Source of the DNA: DASTGO01 sp035719045
GTDB lineage: Bacteria > Actinomycetota > Actinomycetes > Actinomycetales > Kineosporiaceae
DNA: 5,969 bases
Direction of reading: 5' to 3'
Assembly: GCA_035719045.1 (NCBI GenBank)
Contig: DASTGO010000215.1
Span: 1-5,969 of the forward strand
The notes beneath the pieces are model-generated. The model ran no database searches, had not been told where the DNA came from, and saw only the letters and a list, made by a program, of their open reading frames with translations. Below, piece by piece: positions 1 to 5,739 of this stretch (the stretch's first letter is position 1; the number at the start of each line of letters is the position of its first letter). The position numbers and the translations under genes are program-made.

Positions 1-198
1 GGCGCGGCGGTCACCGGGGTCCGCGCGGGCGGCACGGGCGCCTGGCACGGAGCGCTGGCCGTGGTCCTCGCGGCACTGGCGACCGGGGCCCTGGTGCGGC
101 GCGCGACGCAGCGGTTCGGCGGCATCACCGGGGACGTGCTCGGTGCCTGCGTGGAGGCCGCGACGCTGGCCGCCCTGGTCGCCCTCGCCGCCGGCTGA
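1..198 (+). CDS. cobS: Adenosylcobinamide-GDP ribazoletransferase (cobalamin synthase), C-terminal part only
   Basis: This is the last 65 codons of a gene that enters from the left edge in frame 1 and stops with TGA at 196-198. CobS is an integral membrane enzyme that joins adenosylcobinamide-GDP to alpha-ribazole in the final stage of cobalamin assembly. The identification rests on the C-terminal signature: RFGGITGDVLGACVE at visible codons 38-52 matches the conserved FGG-x-TGD-x-GA-x-x-E end of the family. Two hydrophobic stretches flank it, at codons 20-32 (AVVLAALATGALV) and 53-65 (AATLAALVALAAG), consistent with terminal transmembrane helices. The N-terminal three quarters lie outside the window, so integrity of the gene cannot be judged. 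It converges on gcvT with only 48 bp between the stop codons. The call is fairly secure despite the short fragment because the signature is distinctive. Confidence 0.88.
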   Translation, partial: GAAVTGVRAGGTGAWHGALAVVLAALATGALVRRATQRFGGITGDVLGACVEAATLAALVALAAG

Positions 199-227
199 CG
201 GTCCATAGGAGCAGCCCGGCGACCGAC

Positions 228-250
228 CTGACCGGCGACGGCCGGGTCAG
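228..250. terminator. Hairpin between convergent cobS and gcvT
   Basis: CTGACC-GGC (228-236) can pair with GCC-(bulged G)-GGTCAG (241-250) around a GACG tetraloop, giving a nine-pair stem with one bulge. It spans the gcvT stop codon (247-249) and lies 30 bp past the cobS stop, so it could end transcription from either side. There is no T tract, as is common for actinobacterial terminators. The assignment is inferred from structure and position. Confidence 0.4.
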
Positions 251-1362
251 TGCGTGGCGAGCTTGACGAACGGCGGGCGGACCACGCGGCAGCGCAGGGT
301 GCGACCGCGGACGTCGACCACGACCTCGTCCCCCTCGGTCACGGACCGGTCGAGCAGGCCCAGGGCGATGCCCTGCTTGAGGGTGGGCGAGAAGGTCCCG
401 GACGTGGTCCGGCCGACGGGCTCCCCGGCCGCGGACAGCACCGCGAGCTCGGCCCGGGGCACGCCCCGCTCCAGCGCCAGCAGCCCCCAGGCCTGCCGGT
501 CGGCACCCCGCTCCCGCTCGGCGAGCAGCACGTCGCGGCCCCAGAACGCGGGCTTGCGCCAGCCGACCGCCCAGCCGGTCCGGGCCTGGACCGGGGAGAT
601 GTCCAGGGTGAGCTCGTGACCGTGCAGCGGGTAGCCCATCTCGGTCCGCAGGGTGTCACGGGCACCGAGCCCGCAGGGCAGGCCGTCGCGGGCGCGCACC
701 GCGTCCAGCAACGCCTCCCACAGGGCCGGGGTCCCCTCGGCGGCCGGCAGCAGCTCATAGCCGCGCTCACCGGTGTACCCGGTCCGGCAGACGGTCACCG
801 CGGACCCGTTCCAGGTGGTGTCCACGAAGCTCATGTACGGGTGGCCCACCGGCAGCCCGAGGCGGGACAGCACCTCGTCGGCCTGCGGACCCTGCACCGC
901 GAGGACCCCGAACGCCTCGTGCCGGTCGGTGACGGTGACCCCGGCCGGGGCCGCCGCAGCCAGCCGCCGCGCCACCTCGGCGCAGTTCGCCGCATTCGGG
1001 ACGAGCAGGACGTCGTCGTCGGCGCGCAGGTACACGATCAGGTCGTCGACCACGCCGCCGGTCGCCTCGTCGCAGCACAGGGTGTACTGCGCCTGGCCCG
1101 GGGTGATCCGTTCCAGGGCGTTGGTCAGGCAGGAGTCGACGAAGGCGGCCGCAGCCGGTCCGCGCACCTCCAGCTTGCCGAGGTGGCTGACGTCGAACAG
1201 GCCGACCCGCTCCCGGACCGACTCGTGCTCACGCAGCACTCCGCCGCCGGGGTACTCGATCGGCATCTCCCACCCGCCGAAGTCGGCGAGCTTGGCGCCC
1301 AGAGCGACGTGGTGACCGTGCAGCGGGGTGTGCCGCAGCTGACTCGGGGATTCGGCGGACAT
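247..1362 (-). CDS. gcvT: Aminomethyltransferase, T-protein of the glycine cleavage system
   Basis: This 371-aa cytoplasmic protein has the normal full length for GcvT. T-protein takes the aminomethyl group carried on the lipoyl arm of H-protein, releases ammonia and passes the one-carbon unit to tetrahydrofolate. Visible hallmarks in order are FGGWEMP (28-34), LFDVSHLGKLEVRG (55-68), GQAQYTL (89-95), GGVVDDLIVY (102-111, containing the catalytic aspartate region), RTGYTGERGYE (193-203), GLGARDTLRTEMGYPLHGHEL (231 onward, folate domain) and the C-terminal barrel motif GRTTSGTFSPTLKQGIALG. The intact GGVVDD segment argues against a YgfZ-type folate-binding paralogue. The ATG at 1360-1362 is supported by the N-terminus, which starts 10 residues before the usual 'TPLH' beginning. 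No good Shine-Dalgarno precedes it, and a TAGGTT hexamer six bases upstream suggests a leaderless mRNA. gcvH and gcvP are not in the window, so the gene stands apart from its partners, as I recall for M. tuberculosis. Confidence 0.96.
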   Translation of the reverse strand: MSAESPSQLRHTPLHGHHVALGAKLADFGGWEMPIEYPGGGVLREHESVRERVGLFDVSHLGKLEVRGPAAAAFVDSCLTNALERITPGQAQYTLCCDEATGGVVDDLIVYLRADDDVLLVPNAANCAEVARRLAAAAPAGVTVTDRHEAFGVLAVQGPQADEVLSRLGLPVGHPYMSFVDTTWNGSAVTVCRTGYTGERGYELLPAAEGTPALWEALLDAVRARDGLPCGLGARDTLRTEMGYPLHGHELTLDISPVQARTGWAVGWRKPAFWGRDVLLAERERGADRQAWGLLALERGVPRAELAVLSAAGEPVGRTTSGTFSPTLKQGIALGLLDRSVTEGDEVVVDVRGRTLRCRVVRPPFVKLATH

Positions 1363-1368
1363 GCCTGA

Positions 1369-1374
1369 AACCTA
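1369..1374 (-). promoter_or_regulatory. Candidate -10 element for gcvT (leaderless)
   Basis: On the minus strand this reads TAGGTT, fitting the actinobacterial -10 pattern TANNNT. Only six bases (1363-1368) separate it from the gcvT ATG, which would put transcription start at or next to the start codon. That agrees with the missing Shine-Dalgarno. No recognisable TTGACA-type -35 lies 17-18 bp upstream. Motif inference only. Confidence 0.4.
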
Positions 1375-1393
1375 CAGGTGGAACGCCCCTGGC

Positions 1394-1399
1394 TAGCAT
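1394..1399 (+). promoter_or_regulatory. Candidate -10 element for pepA
   Basis: TAGCAT matches the actinobacterial TANNNT -10 pattern and is a rare A/T-containing hexamer in this G/C-rich gap. Start of transcription would fall near 1405, leaving an untranslated leader of about 150 nt before pepA. No convincing -35 is visible: the expected position (about 1371-1376) reads CCTACA and overlaps the divergent gcvT -10. Confidence 0.35.
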
Positions 1400-1400
1400 C

Positions 1401-1416
1401 GGCGGCAGTTGCCGCC
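1401..1416 (+). repeat. 16-bp palindrome next to the pepA -10 candidate
   Basis: GGCGGCA (1401-1407) and TGCCGCC (1410-1416) form a perfect inverted repeat around GT. As RNA it gives a six-pair stem with an AGTT loop. It begins two bases after TAGCAT, so it straddles the expected transcription start and could be an operator or the 5' hairpin of the pepA leader. Its role is inferred. Confidence 0.4.
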
Positions 1417-1469
1417 CCGTCCCGGGCGGTCCCGGCGTTTCTTGCCGATCCGCTCCCGGCGGTCCGGCA

Positions 1470-1490
1470 CCGGCGCCGGGCCGGCCCGGC
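1470..1490 (+). repeat. Overlapping perfect palindromes in the pepA leader
   Basis: CCGGCGCCGG (1470-1479) overlaps a perfect 16-bp palindrome made of GCCGGGCC and GGCCCGGC (1475-1490). Either could fold in the pepA leader RNA, about 65-85 nt before the GTG start. Only G and C are involved, so chance occurrence in this composition is plausible. Confidence 0.35.
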
Positions 1491-1554
1491 GTGACGGCCC
1501 GACCTCCCGGCCGCCGCCCGGGACGCCCCCGAGTCGCACGAGGAGCTGTCGATC

Positions 1555-3066
<1,512 letters not shown>

Positions 3067-3110
3067 CCTGCGGGAAGGCGCCGACGCCGGGCGGCTGCCC
3101 GCGACGCCCC

Positions 3111-3158
3111 GCGGACGAGCCTGGTCACAGACACCCCGGCGGACGAACCTGGTCACAG
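3111..3158. repeat. Two-copy direct repeat, 28-nt period
   Basis: A 20-nt unit, GCGGACGAGCCTGGTCACAG, at 3111-3130 recurs at 3139-3158 with a single G-to-A difference (GACGAA in place of GACGAG). The 8-nt spacer is ACACCCCG. Both copies follow a CCCC run (the second with one extra G), so similarity extends slightly upstream. Each copy carries GGTCACAG, which is not simple G/C repetition. It lies 45 bp past the pepA stop and just before the terminator-like hairpin. Function is unknown; it may be an operator pair or a remnant of an inserted element. Confidence 0.75.
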
Positions 3159-3164
3159 GGGTGG

Positions 3165-3209
3165 GGACCGGCGGCACTGCCCCCCGACGCGGGGCGGTGC
3201 CGCCGGTCC
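3165..3209 (+). terminator. Strong 19-bp hairpin, probable pepA terminator
   Basis: GGACCGGCGG... (3165-3183) pairs with the complementary arm at 3191-3209 over 19 positions, with a single T-G wobble and a 7-nt loop (CCGACGC). The stem can be extended by a wobble and one further pair. It starts 98 bp past the pepA stop and has no T tract, as in many actinobacterial hairpin terminators. It could also act on transcripts arriving from the small gene on the minus strand. Confidence 0.7.
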
Positions 3210-3446
3210 TCCAGCCGGTAGGTCCCGGCCCGCGACGGGGCGCCACCGGTGCCGCTCCTGCCCGTCACCGGACCCCGGGTCGTCCCCGGAGCCGGTGCCG
3301 GTGGCCGGCTGTCTGACTCGTCGGCCGGGCCCCTCATGACTTGACCGGTTTCCCCGGATGATCGCCGACGCCACCCGGACGGCGGCGCTCCAGGGGCCCG
3401 GGTATCCCCCTGCACCCGGCGTTCCGGACCCGGACGTCAAGGGCTA

Positions 3447-3466
3447 CGTCCCGGGCGCCCGGGACG
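3447..3466 (-). terminator. Perfect 20-bp palindrome, probable terminator of the small gene
   Basis: CGTCCCGGGC (3447-3456) is followed directly by its exact reverse complement (3457-3466). In RNA this gives an eight-pair stem with a GCGC tetraloop. It begins three bases after the stop codon (3470-3472) of the minus-strand gene, the usual place for an intrinsic terminator. No T tract follows on the minus strand. Confidence 0.6.
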
Positions 3467-3469
3467 GGG

Positions 3470-3805
3470 TCAGGCCTGGGGGCGCTCGCGGCGCATCCGG
3501 CTGTTCCAGTCCCGCATCCGCTGCGGGTAGCCGACGAGGCGGGCGTCGTACACGGGAACGTGCAGGTCCTCGGCCAGCCCCCGCAGCAGGGAGGGGTCGA
3601 TCAGCCGGCGGCGGGTCCACTCGCCGGTCGAGGCGATGAGCAGCACGGTCGGCGGGGTGACCGTGGTGGCGGGCTCAAGGTAGGCCTCGACTCCTCGCCG
3701 GGTCCGGACGAACTGGGCCAGGTGGGCCGCGATCTGGGCCACTTCCTCCCGGTGCTGGGCACGGGTGGCGGTACCGGACGTCCCCCGGCGCCGGAACAGC
3801 CCCAT
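3470..3805 (-). CDS. Small conserved-looking protein of unknown function (111 aa)
   Basis: I do not recognise a named family. The start ATG at 3803-3805 is well fixed by a full AAGGAGG on the minus strand (3811-3817) five bases upstream; longer in-frame starts lack such a site. The protein opens with a basic tip (MGLFRRRG), followed by a probable amphipathic helix at about 17-37 (AQHREEVAQIAAHLAQFVRTR), a short hydrophobic strand TVLLIAST (53-60) and a second helical part near RLIDPSLLRGLAEDLHVPVYDARLVGYPQRM. It ends in a very basic tail (RMRDWNSRMRRERPQA). There is no signal peptide, membrane segment, cysteine or clear catalytic motif, so a small cytoplasmic protein, perhaps binding a nucleic acid or protein partner, is a guess. 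It reads as a real gene from its ribosome binding site, balanced amino-acid content and terminator palindrome. It is divergent from lpd, which hints at, but does not show, a shared regulatory region. Confidence 0.82.
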   Translation of the reverse strand: MGLFRRRGTSGTATRAQHREEVAQIAAHLAQFVRTRRGVEAYLEPATTVTPPTVLLIASTGEWTRRRLIDPSLLRGLAEDLHVPVYDARLVGYPQRMRDWNSRMRRERPQA

Positions 3806-3810
3806 GGCTG

Positions 3811-3817
3811 CCTCCTT
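3811..3817 (-). promoter_or_regulatory. Ribosome binding site deciding the small gene's start
   Basis: On the minus strand this reads AAGGAGG, a full anti-Shine-Dalgarno match five bases before the ATG at 3805. It rejects longer in-frame starts that would extend the protein to 196 aa. Confidence 0.85.
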
Positions 3818-3836
3818 GATCGACTCCGAAGGGGCG

Positions 3837-3842
3837 ACGCTA
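3837..3842 (-). promoter_or_regulatory. Candidate -10 element for the small gene
   Basis: On the minus strand this reads TAGCGT, a TANNNT match. Transcription would start near 3830, giving a leader of about 25 nt that contains the AAGGAGG site. The expected -35 positions (3860-3866) do not resemble TTGACA, so the promoter may depend on an activator or another sigma factor, or the call may be wrong. Confidence 0.4.
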
Positions 3843-3866
3843 ACGGGTCGCGCGCCGAGGACGGTA

Positions 3867-3888
3867 CCTGCGGGTCGGCACCCGCAGG
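3867..3888. repeat. Perfect 9-bp inverted repeat with CGGC centre
   Basis: CCTGCGGGT (3867-3875) and ACCCGCAGG (3880-3888) are exact reverse complements around CGGC. It lies immediately upstream of the -35 position expected for the small gene's promoter, which fits an operator. As RNA it would form a tight hairpin. Which of these applies, if any, is inference. Confidence 0.55.
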
Positions 3889-3960
3889 ACGAGCGGCGCC
3901 CGTCGATCGTTCCCGCCCCCGAGGTCCCGGTGATCGTTTCCCCCGAGGGGGCCTGGTCAG

Positions 3961-3990
3961 CGCCCGGCGGACGGGACCTCCCGCCGGGCG
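3961..3990. repeat. Perfect 10-bp stem with 10-nt loop in the divergent gap
   Basis: CGCCCGGCGG (3961-3970) pairs exactly with CCGCCGGGCG (3981-3990) around ACGGGACCTC. No annotated gene ends here: both neighbours are transcribed outward, so a classical terminator role is not expected unless an unrecognised RNA starts in the gap. A very stable stem like this could also be an operator. Confidence 0.55.
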
Positions 3991-4022
3991 TGACGAACTG
4001 ACCGGCCACGGACACGACGCAG

Positions 4023-4036
4023 GTGAGCCTGCTCAC
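4023..4036. promoter_or_regulatory. Crp/GlxR-like palindrome upstream of lpd
   Basis: GTGAGC-CT-GCTCAC is a perfect inverted repeat and contains GTGA-N6-TCAC, the core of Crp-family sites (TGTGA-N6-TCACA). The outermost T and A of the full consensus are replaced by G on both sides. Its centre is about 155 bp before the lpd start codon. Actinobacterial Crp/GlxR proteins control many central-carbon genes, so the site is plausible, but no promoter position is available to judge spacing. Confidence 0.4.
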
Positions 4037-4083
4037 GCCCCGTGCGGCGCACGGCCACACCCGGTGTGAGCAGTGCAGCTGGT

Positions 4084-4138
4084 GGTGCGAAGATGACGCT
4101 CAGCAGATCGGAGACCGGTCGGGGCGAACTTTCGCACC
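4084..4138. repeat. Three GG(T/G)GCGAA motifs, two of them forming an inverted pair
   Basis: GGTGCGAA occurs at 4084-4091 (+) and on the minus strand at 4131-4138; with one extra base each they form the 9-bp inverted repeat TGGTGCGAA/TTCGCACCA. A related GGGGCGAA at 4121-4128 abuts the minus-strand copy to give GCGAA-CT-TTCGC. All lie 47-101 bp before the lpd start. They look like repeated half-sites for a regulator I cannot name. Confidence 0.4.
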
Positions 4139-4184
4139 AGCCCCCCGGTTTCACCACAGCCTTTCGTCCTGCGAGGGAGCGCCG

Positions 4185-5573
4185 GTGACGCAGCCCACCA
4201 ATGGCCAGATCCACGACATCGTGATCCTCGGTGGCGGCAGCGGCGGCTACGCAGCGGCCCTGCGCGCGGCCGAACTGGGCCTGTCCGTCGCCCTCGTCGA
4301 GCGGGACAAGCTCGGCGGCACCTGCCTGCACCGCGGCTGCATCCCGACCAAGGCCCTCCTGCACGCCGCCGAGGTCGCCGACTCCGCCCGCGAGAGCGAG
4401 CAGTTCGGGGTCCGGGCGACCCTGGAGTCGATCGACGTGTCCGGGGTCCACAAGTACAAGGACGGCGTGGTCGCCCGGCTGTACAAGGGCCTGCAGGGAC
4501 TGGTCGGCAGCAAGGGGATCACCTACGTCGAGGGCGAGGGCCGGCTGGTCTCCGCCGACACCGTCGAGGTCGGCGGGCGCCGGCTGACCGGCCGCAAGGT
4601 CGTCCTGGCCACCGGGTCCTACGCCCGGTCGTTGCCGGGGCTGCAGATCGGCGGGCGGATCATCACGAGCGACCAGGCCCTGACCCTGGACTTCGTCCCG
4701 CAGCGGGCGGTCGTCCTCGGTGGCGGCGTGATCGGCGTGGAGTTCGCCAGCGTCTGGAAGAGCTTCGGCGCCGAGGTGACCATCGTCGAGGCGTTGCCGC
4801 GGCTGGTGCCGAACGAGGACGAGGCCTGCTCGAAGGCCCTGGAGCGGGCGTTCCGGCGCCGGAAGATCAACTTCAAGACCGGGGTCCGGTTCGCCGGGGC
4901 CACCCAGACCGACAGCGGCGTCACCGTCTCGCTGGAGTCCGGGGAGACCCTCGAGGCCGACGTGCTGCTGGTCGCGGTGGGCCGCGGGCCGAACGCCACC
5001 GGTTTCGGGTACGAGGAGGTCGGGGTCCGGATGGACCGCGGCTTCGTGCTCACCGACGAGCGGCTGCGCACCAACGTCCCGAACGTGTACGCGGTCGGCG
5101 ACATCGTGCCCGGGCTGCAACTGGCGCACCGGGGCTTCCAGCAGGGCATCTTCGTCGCCGAGGACATTGCGGGCCTGGACCCGGCGCCGATCGTGGAGTC
5201 GGGGATCCCGAGGGTCACCTACTGCGAGCCGGAGGTCGCCTCGGTCGGGCTGACCCAGGCGCAGGCGGTGGAGCGGTTCGGCGCCGACGCGGTCGAGGCA
5301 TACGAGTACAACCTGGGCGGCAACGGCAAGAGCCAGATCCTGGCCACCGCGGGGTTCGTCAAGCTGGTCCGGCAGAAGAACGGCCCGGTGGTGGGCGTCC
5401 ACATGGTCGGCGCCCGGGTCGGGGAGCTCATCGGCGAGGGCCAGCTCATCGTCAACTGGGAGGCCTACCCCGAAGAGGTGGCCCAGTTGGTGCACGCGCA
5501 CCCGACCCAGAACGAGGCTCTCGGCGAGGCCCACCTGGCCCTGGCCGGCAAGCCGCTGCACGCCCACGCCTGA
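4185..5573 (+). CDS. lpd: Dihydrolipoamide dehydrogenase (E3)
   Basis: This 462-aa FAD-dependent disulfide oxidoreductase reoxidises the lipoyl groups of E2 (and of GcvH) and reduces NAD+. The FAD-binding motif GGGSGGY is at 16-22 and the redox disulfide motif GGTCLHRGCIP uses C47 and C52. The NAD-binding motif GGGVIGVE lies at 179-186, and the second FAD contact AVGDI at 303-307 includes D306. The C-terminal catalytic dyad in HPTQNE is H439 and E444, working across the dimer. All active-site residues are present. I chose the GTG at 4185 because GAGGGAG (4173-4179) sits five bases upstream and the resulting N-terminus is normal; the frame is open from 4023 but that part is atypical. sucB follows 166 bp downstream, so the pair encodes E3 and E2 together. 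A hairpin and a possible promoter between them suggest the two are not simply one transcript. Confidence 0.97.
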   Translation: MTQPTNGQIHDIVILGGGSGGYAAALRAAELGLSVALVERDKLGGTCLHRGCIPTKALLHAAEVADSARESEQFGVRATLESIDVSGVHKYKDGVVARLYKGLQGLVGSKGITYVEGEGRLVSADTVEVGGRRLTGRKVVLATGSYARSLPGLQIGGRIITSDQALTLDFVPQRAVVLGGGVIGVEFASVWKSFGAEVTIVEALPRLVPNEDEACSKALERAFRRRKINFKTGVRFAGATQTDSGVTVSLESGETLEADVLLVAVGRGPNATGFGYEEVGVRMDRGFVLTDERLRTNVPNVYAVGDIVPGLQLAHRGFQQGIFVAEDIAGLDPAPIVESGIPRVTYCEPEVASVGLTQAQAVERFGADAVEAYEYNLGGNGKSQILATAGFVKLVRQKNGPVVGVHMVGARVGELIGEGQLIVNWEAYPEEVAQLVHAHPTQNEALGEAHLALAGKPLHAHA

Positions 5574-5598
5574 CGCGGCGTCGCCGGACGACGCTGCG
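5574..5598 (+). terminator. Hairpin directly after the lpd stop codon
   Basis: CGCGGCGTCG (5574-5583) pairs with CGACGCTGCG (5589-5598) over ten positions with one G-T wobble and a five-base loop (CCGGA). It starts at the first base after the stop codon. Without a T tract it may be a partial terminator or an RNA-stabilising 3' structure between lpd and sucB. Confidence 0.5.
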
Positions 5599-5626
5599 CC
5601 TGACGGCGGCACGGTCACCGGCGACG

Positions 5627-5632
5627 TATCGT
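5627..5632 (+). promoter_or_regulatory. Candidate -10 element for sucB
   Basis: TATCGT fits TANNNT and lies inside the small palindrome CGACG-TAT-CGTCG (5622-5634). Transcription would start near 5639, leaving a leader of about 100 nt. The expected -35 (about 5604-5609, CGGCGG) is poor. A weak, motif-only call. Confidence 0.35.
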
Positions 5633-5643
5633 CGGCCCGTGCC

Positions 5644-5655
5644 CACCGGCCGGTG
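5644..5655 (+). repeat. 12-bp palindrome in the sucB leader
   Basis: CACCGG (5644-5649) is followed directly by CCGGTG (5650-5655). It lies just past the TATCGT candidate. A second inverted pair, CCGGCC/GGCCGG (5696-5709 around GA), sits 30 bp before the start codon. Either could be a regulator site or leader hairpin; chance is also plausible. Confidence 0.3.
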
Positions 5656-5739
5656 AGGGCGACCCCCGCCCGGCCACCTCACACCCCGCATACCCCCGGC
5701 CGAGGCCGGAGCGACCTCGACGAAGGAGAACCCAGACCC

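Larger units (their letters stand above)
3067..3469. other. Intergenic region between convergent pepA and the small unknown gene
   Basis: No credible gene is visible in these 403 bp. Frames that stay open here have no start with a good ribosome binding site and encode Arg/Pro/Gly-rich shadow peptides. The region contains a 28-nt-period direct repeat (3111-3158), a long hairpin (3165-3209) and a palindrome next to the small gene's stop (3447-3466), described separately. It also holds a weaker long-range pair, GCCACCGG (3242-3249) with CCGGTGGC (3298-3305), and a six-pair stem CAGGGG/CCCCTG (3391-3396, 3407-3412). A TTGACC at 3341-3346 has no matching -10. Confidence 0.6.
3806..4184. other. Divergent intergenic region between the small gene and lpd
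   Basis: These 379 bp hold no gene I can support. The lpd frame stays open back to a GTG at 4023, but that extension is not typical E3 sequence and lpd has its own ribosome binding site nearer. The region is unusually rich in inverted repeats, listed individually: 3867-3888, 3961-3990, 4023-4036 and GCGAA motifs at 4084-4138. It also contains an imperfect direct repeat, GATCGTTCCC..CCCCGAGG (3905-3924) and GATCGTTTCCCCCGAGG (3932-3948). I find no convincing -10/-35 for lpd; from 4037 to 4184 there is not a single TA step. Confidence 0.6.

Noticed and set aside
250..1368. 372-codon open frame on the plus strand opposite gcvT
   Set aside because: GcvT on the other strand carries all family motifs; this frame shows only low-information Gly/Arg/Pro/His-rich sequence.
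1361..1396. 11-codon ATG-to-TAG open frame on the plus strand that could be a pepA leader peptide
   Set aside because: It lies upstream of the inferred pepA transcription start, overlaps the gcvT start codon on the other strand, and has no ribosome binding site.
1363..1554. Glycine riboswitch near gcvT
   Set aside because: gcvT appears leaderless, so there is no leader RNA to hold one, and I see none of the conserved glycine aptamer elements in the gap on either strand.
3341..3360. TTGACC as a -35 with the downstream ATG frame at 3358
   Set aside because: There is no -10-like hexamer 16-19 bp downstream, and the frame runs antisense into the small gene.
3806..4060. N-terminal extension of the small minus-strand gene to 196 residues
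   Set aside because: The ATG at 3805 has a full AAGGAGG, which the extension would bury inside coding sequence. The extra residues are low-information and run through the hairpin region.
4023..4184. N-terminal extension of lpd by 54 codons, including a Cys-rich stretch (CEQCSWWCEDD)
   Set aside because: The GTG at 4185 has a good ribosome binding site and gives a standard E3 N-terminus. The upstream codons do not resemble E3, and the GTG at 4023 is part of the Crp-like palindrome. The cysteines look suggestive but nothing else supports a coding role.
3957..5618. 553-codon open frame on the minus strand opposite lpd
   Set aside because: It is antisense to an intact dihydrolipoamide dehydrogenase, has repetitive Asp/Leu/Val/Gly composition and no recognisable motif; a composition shadow.
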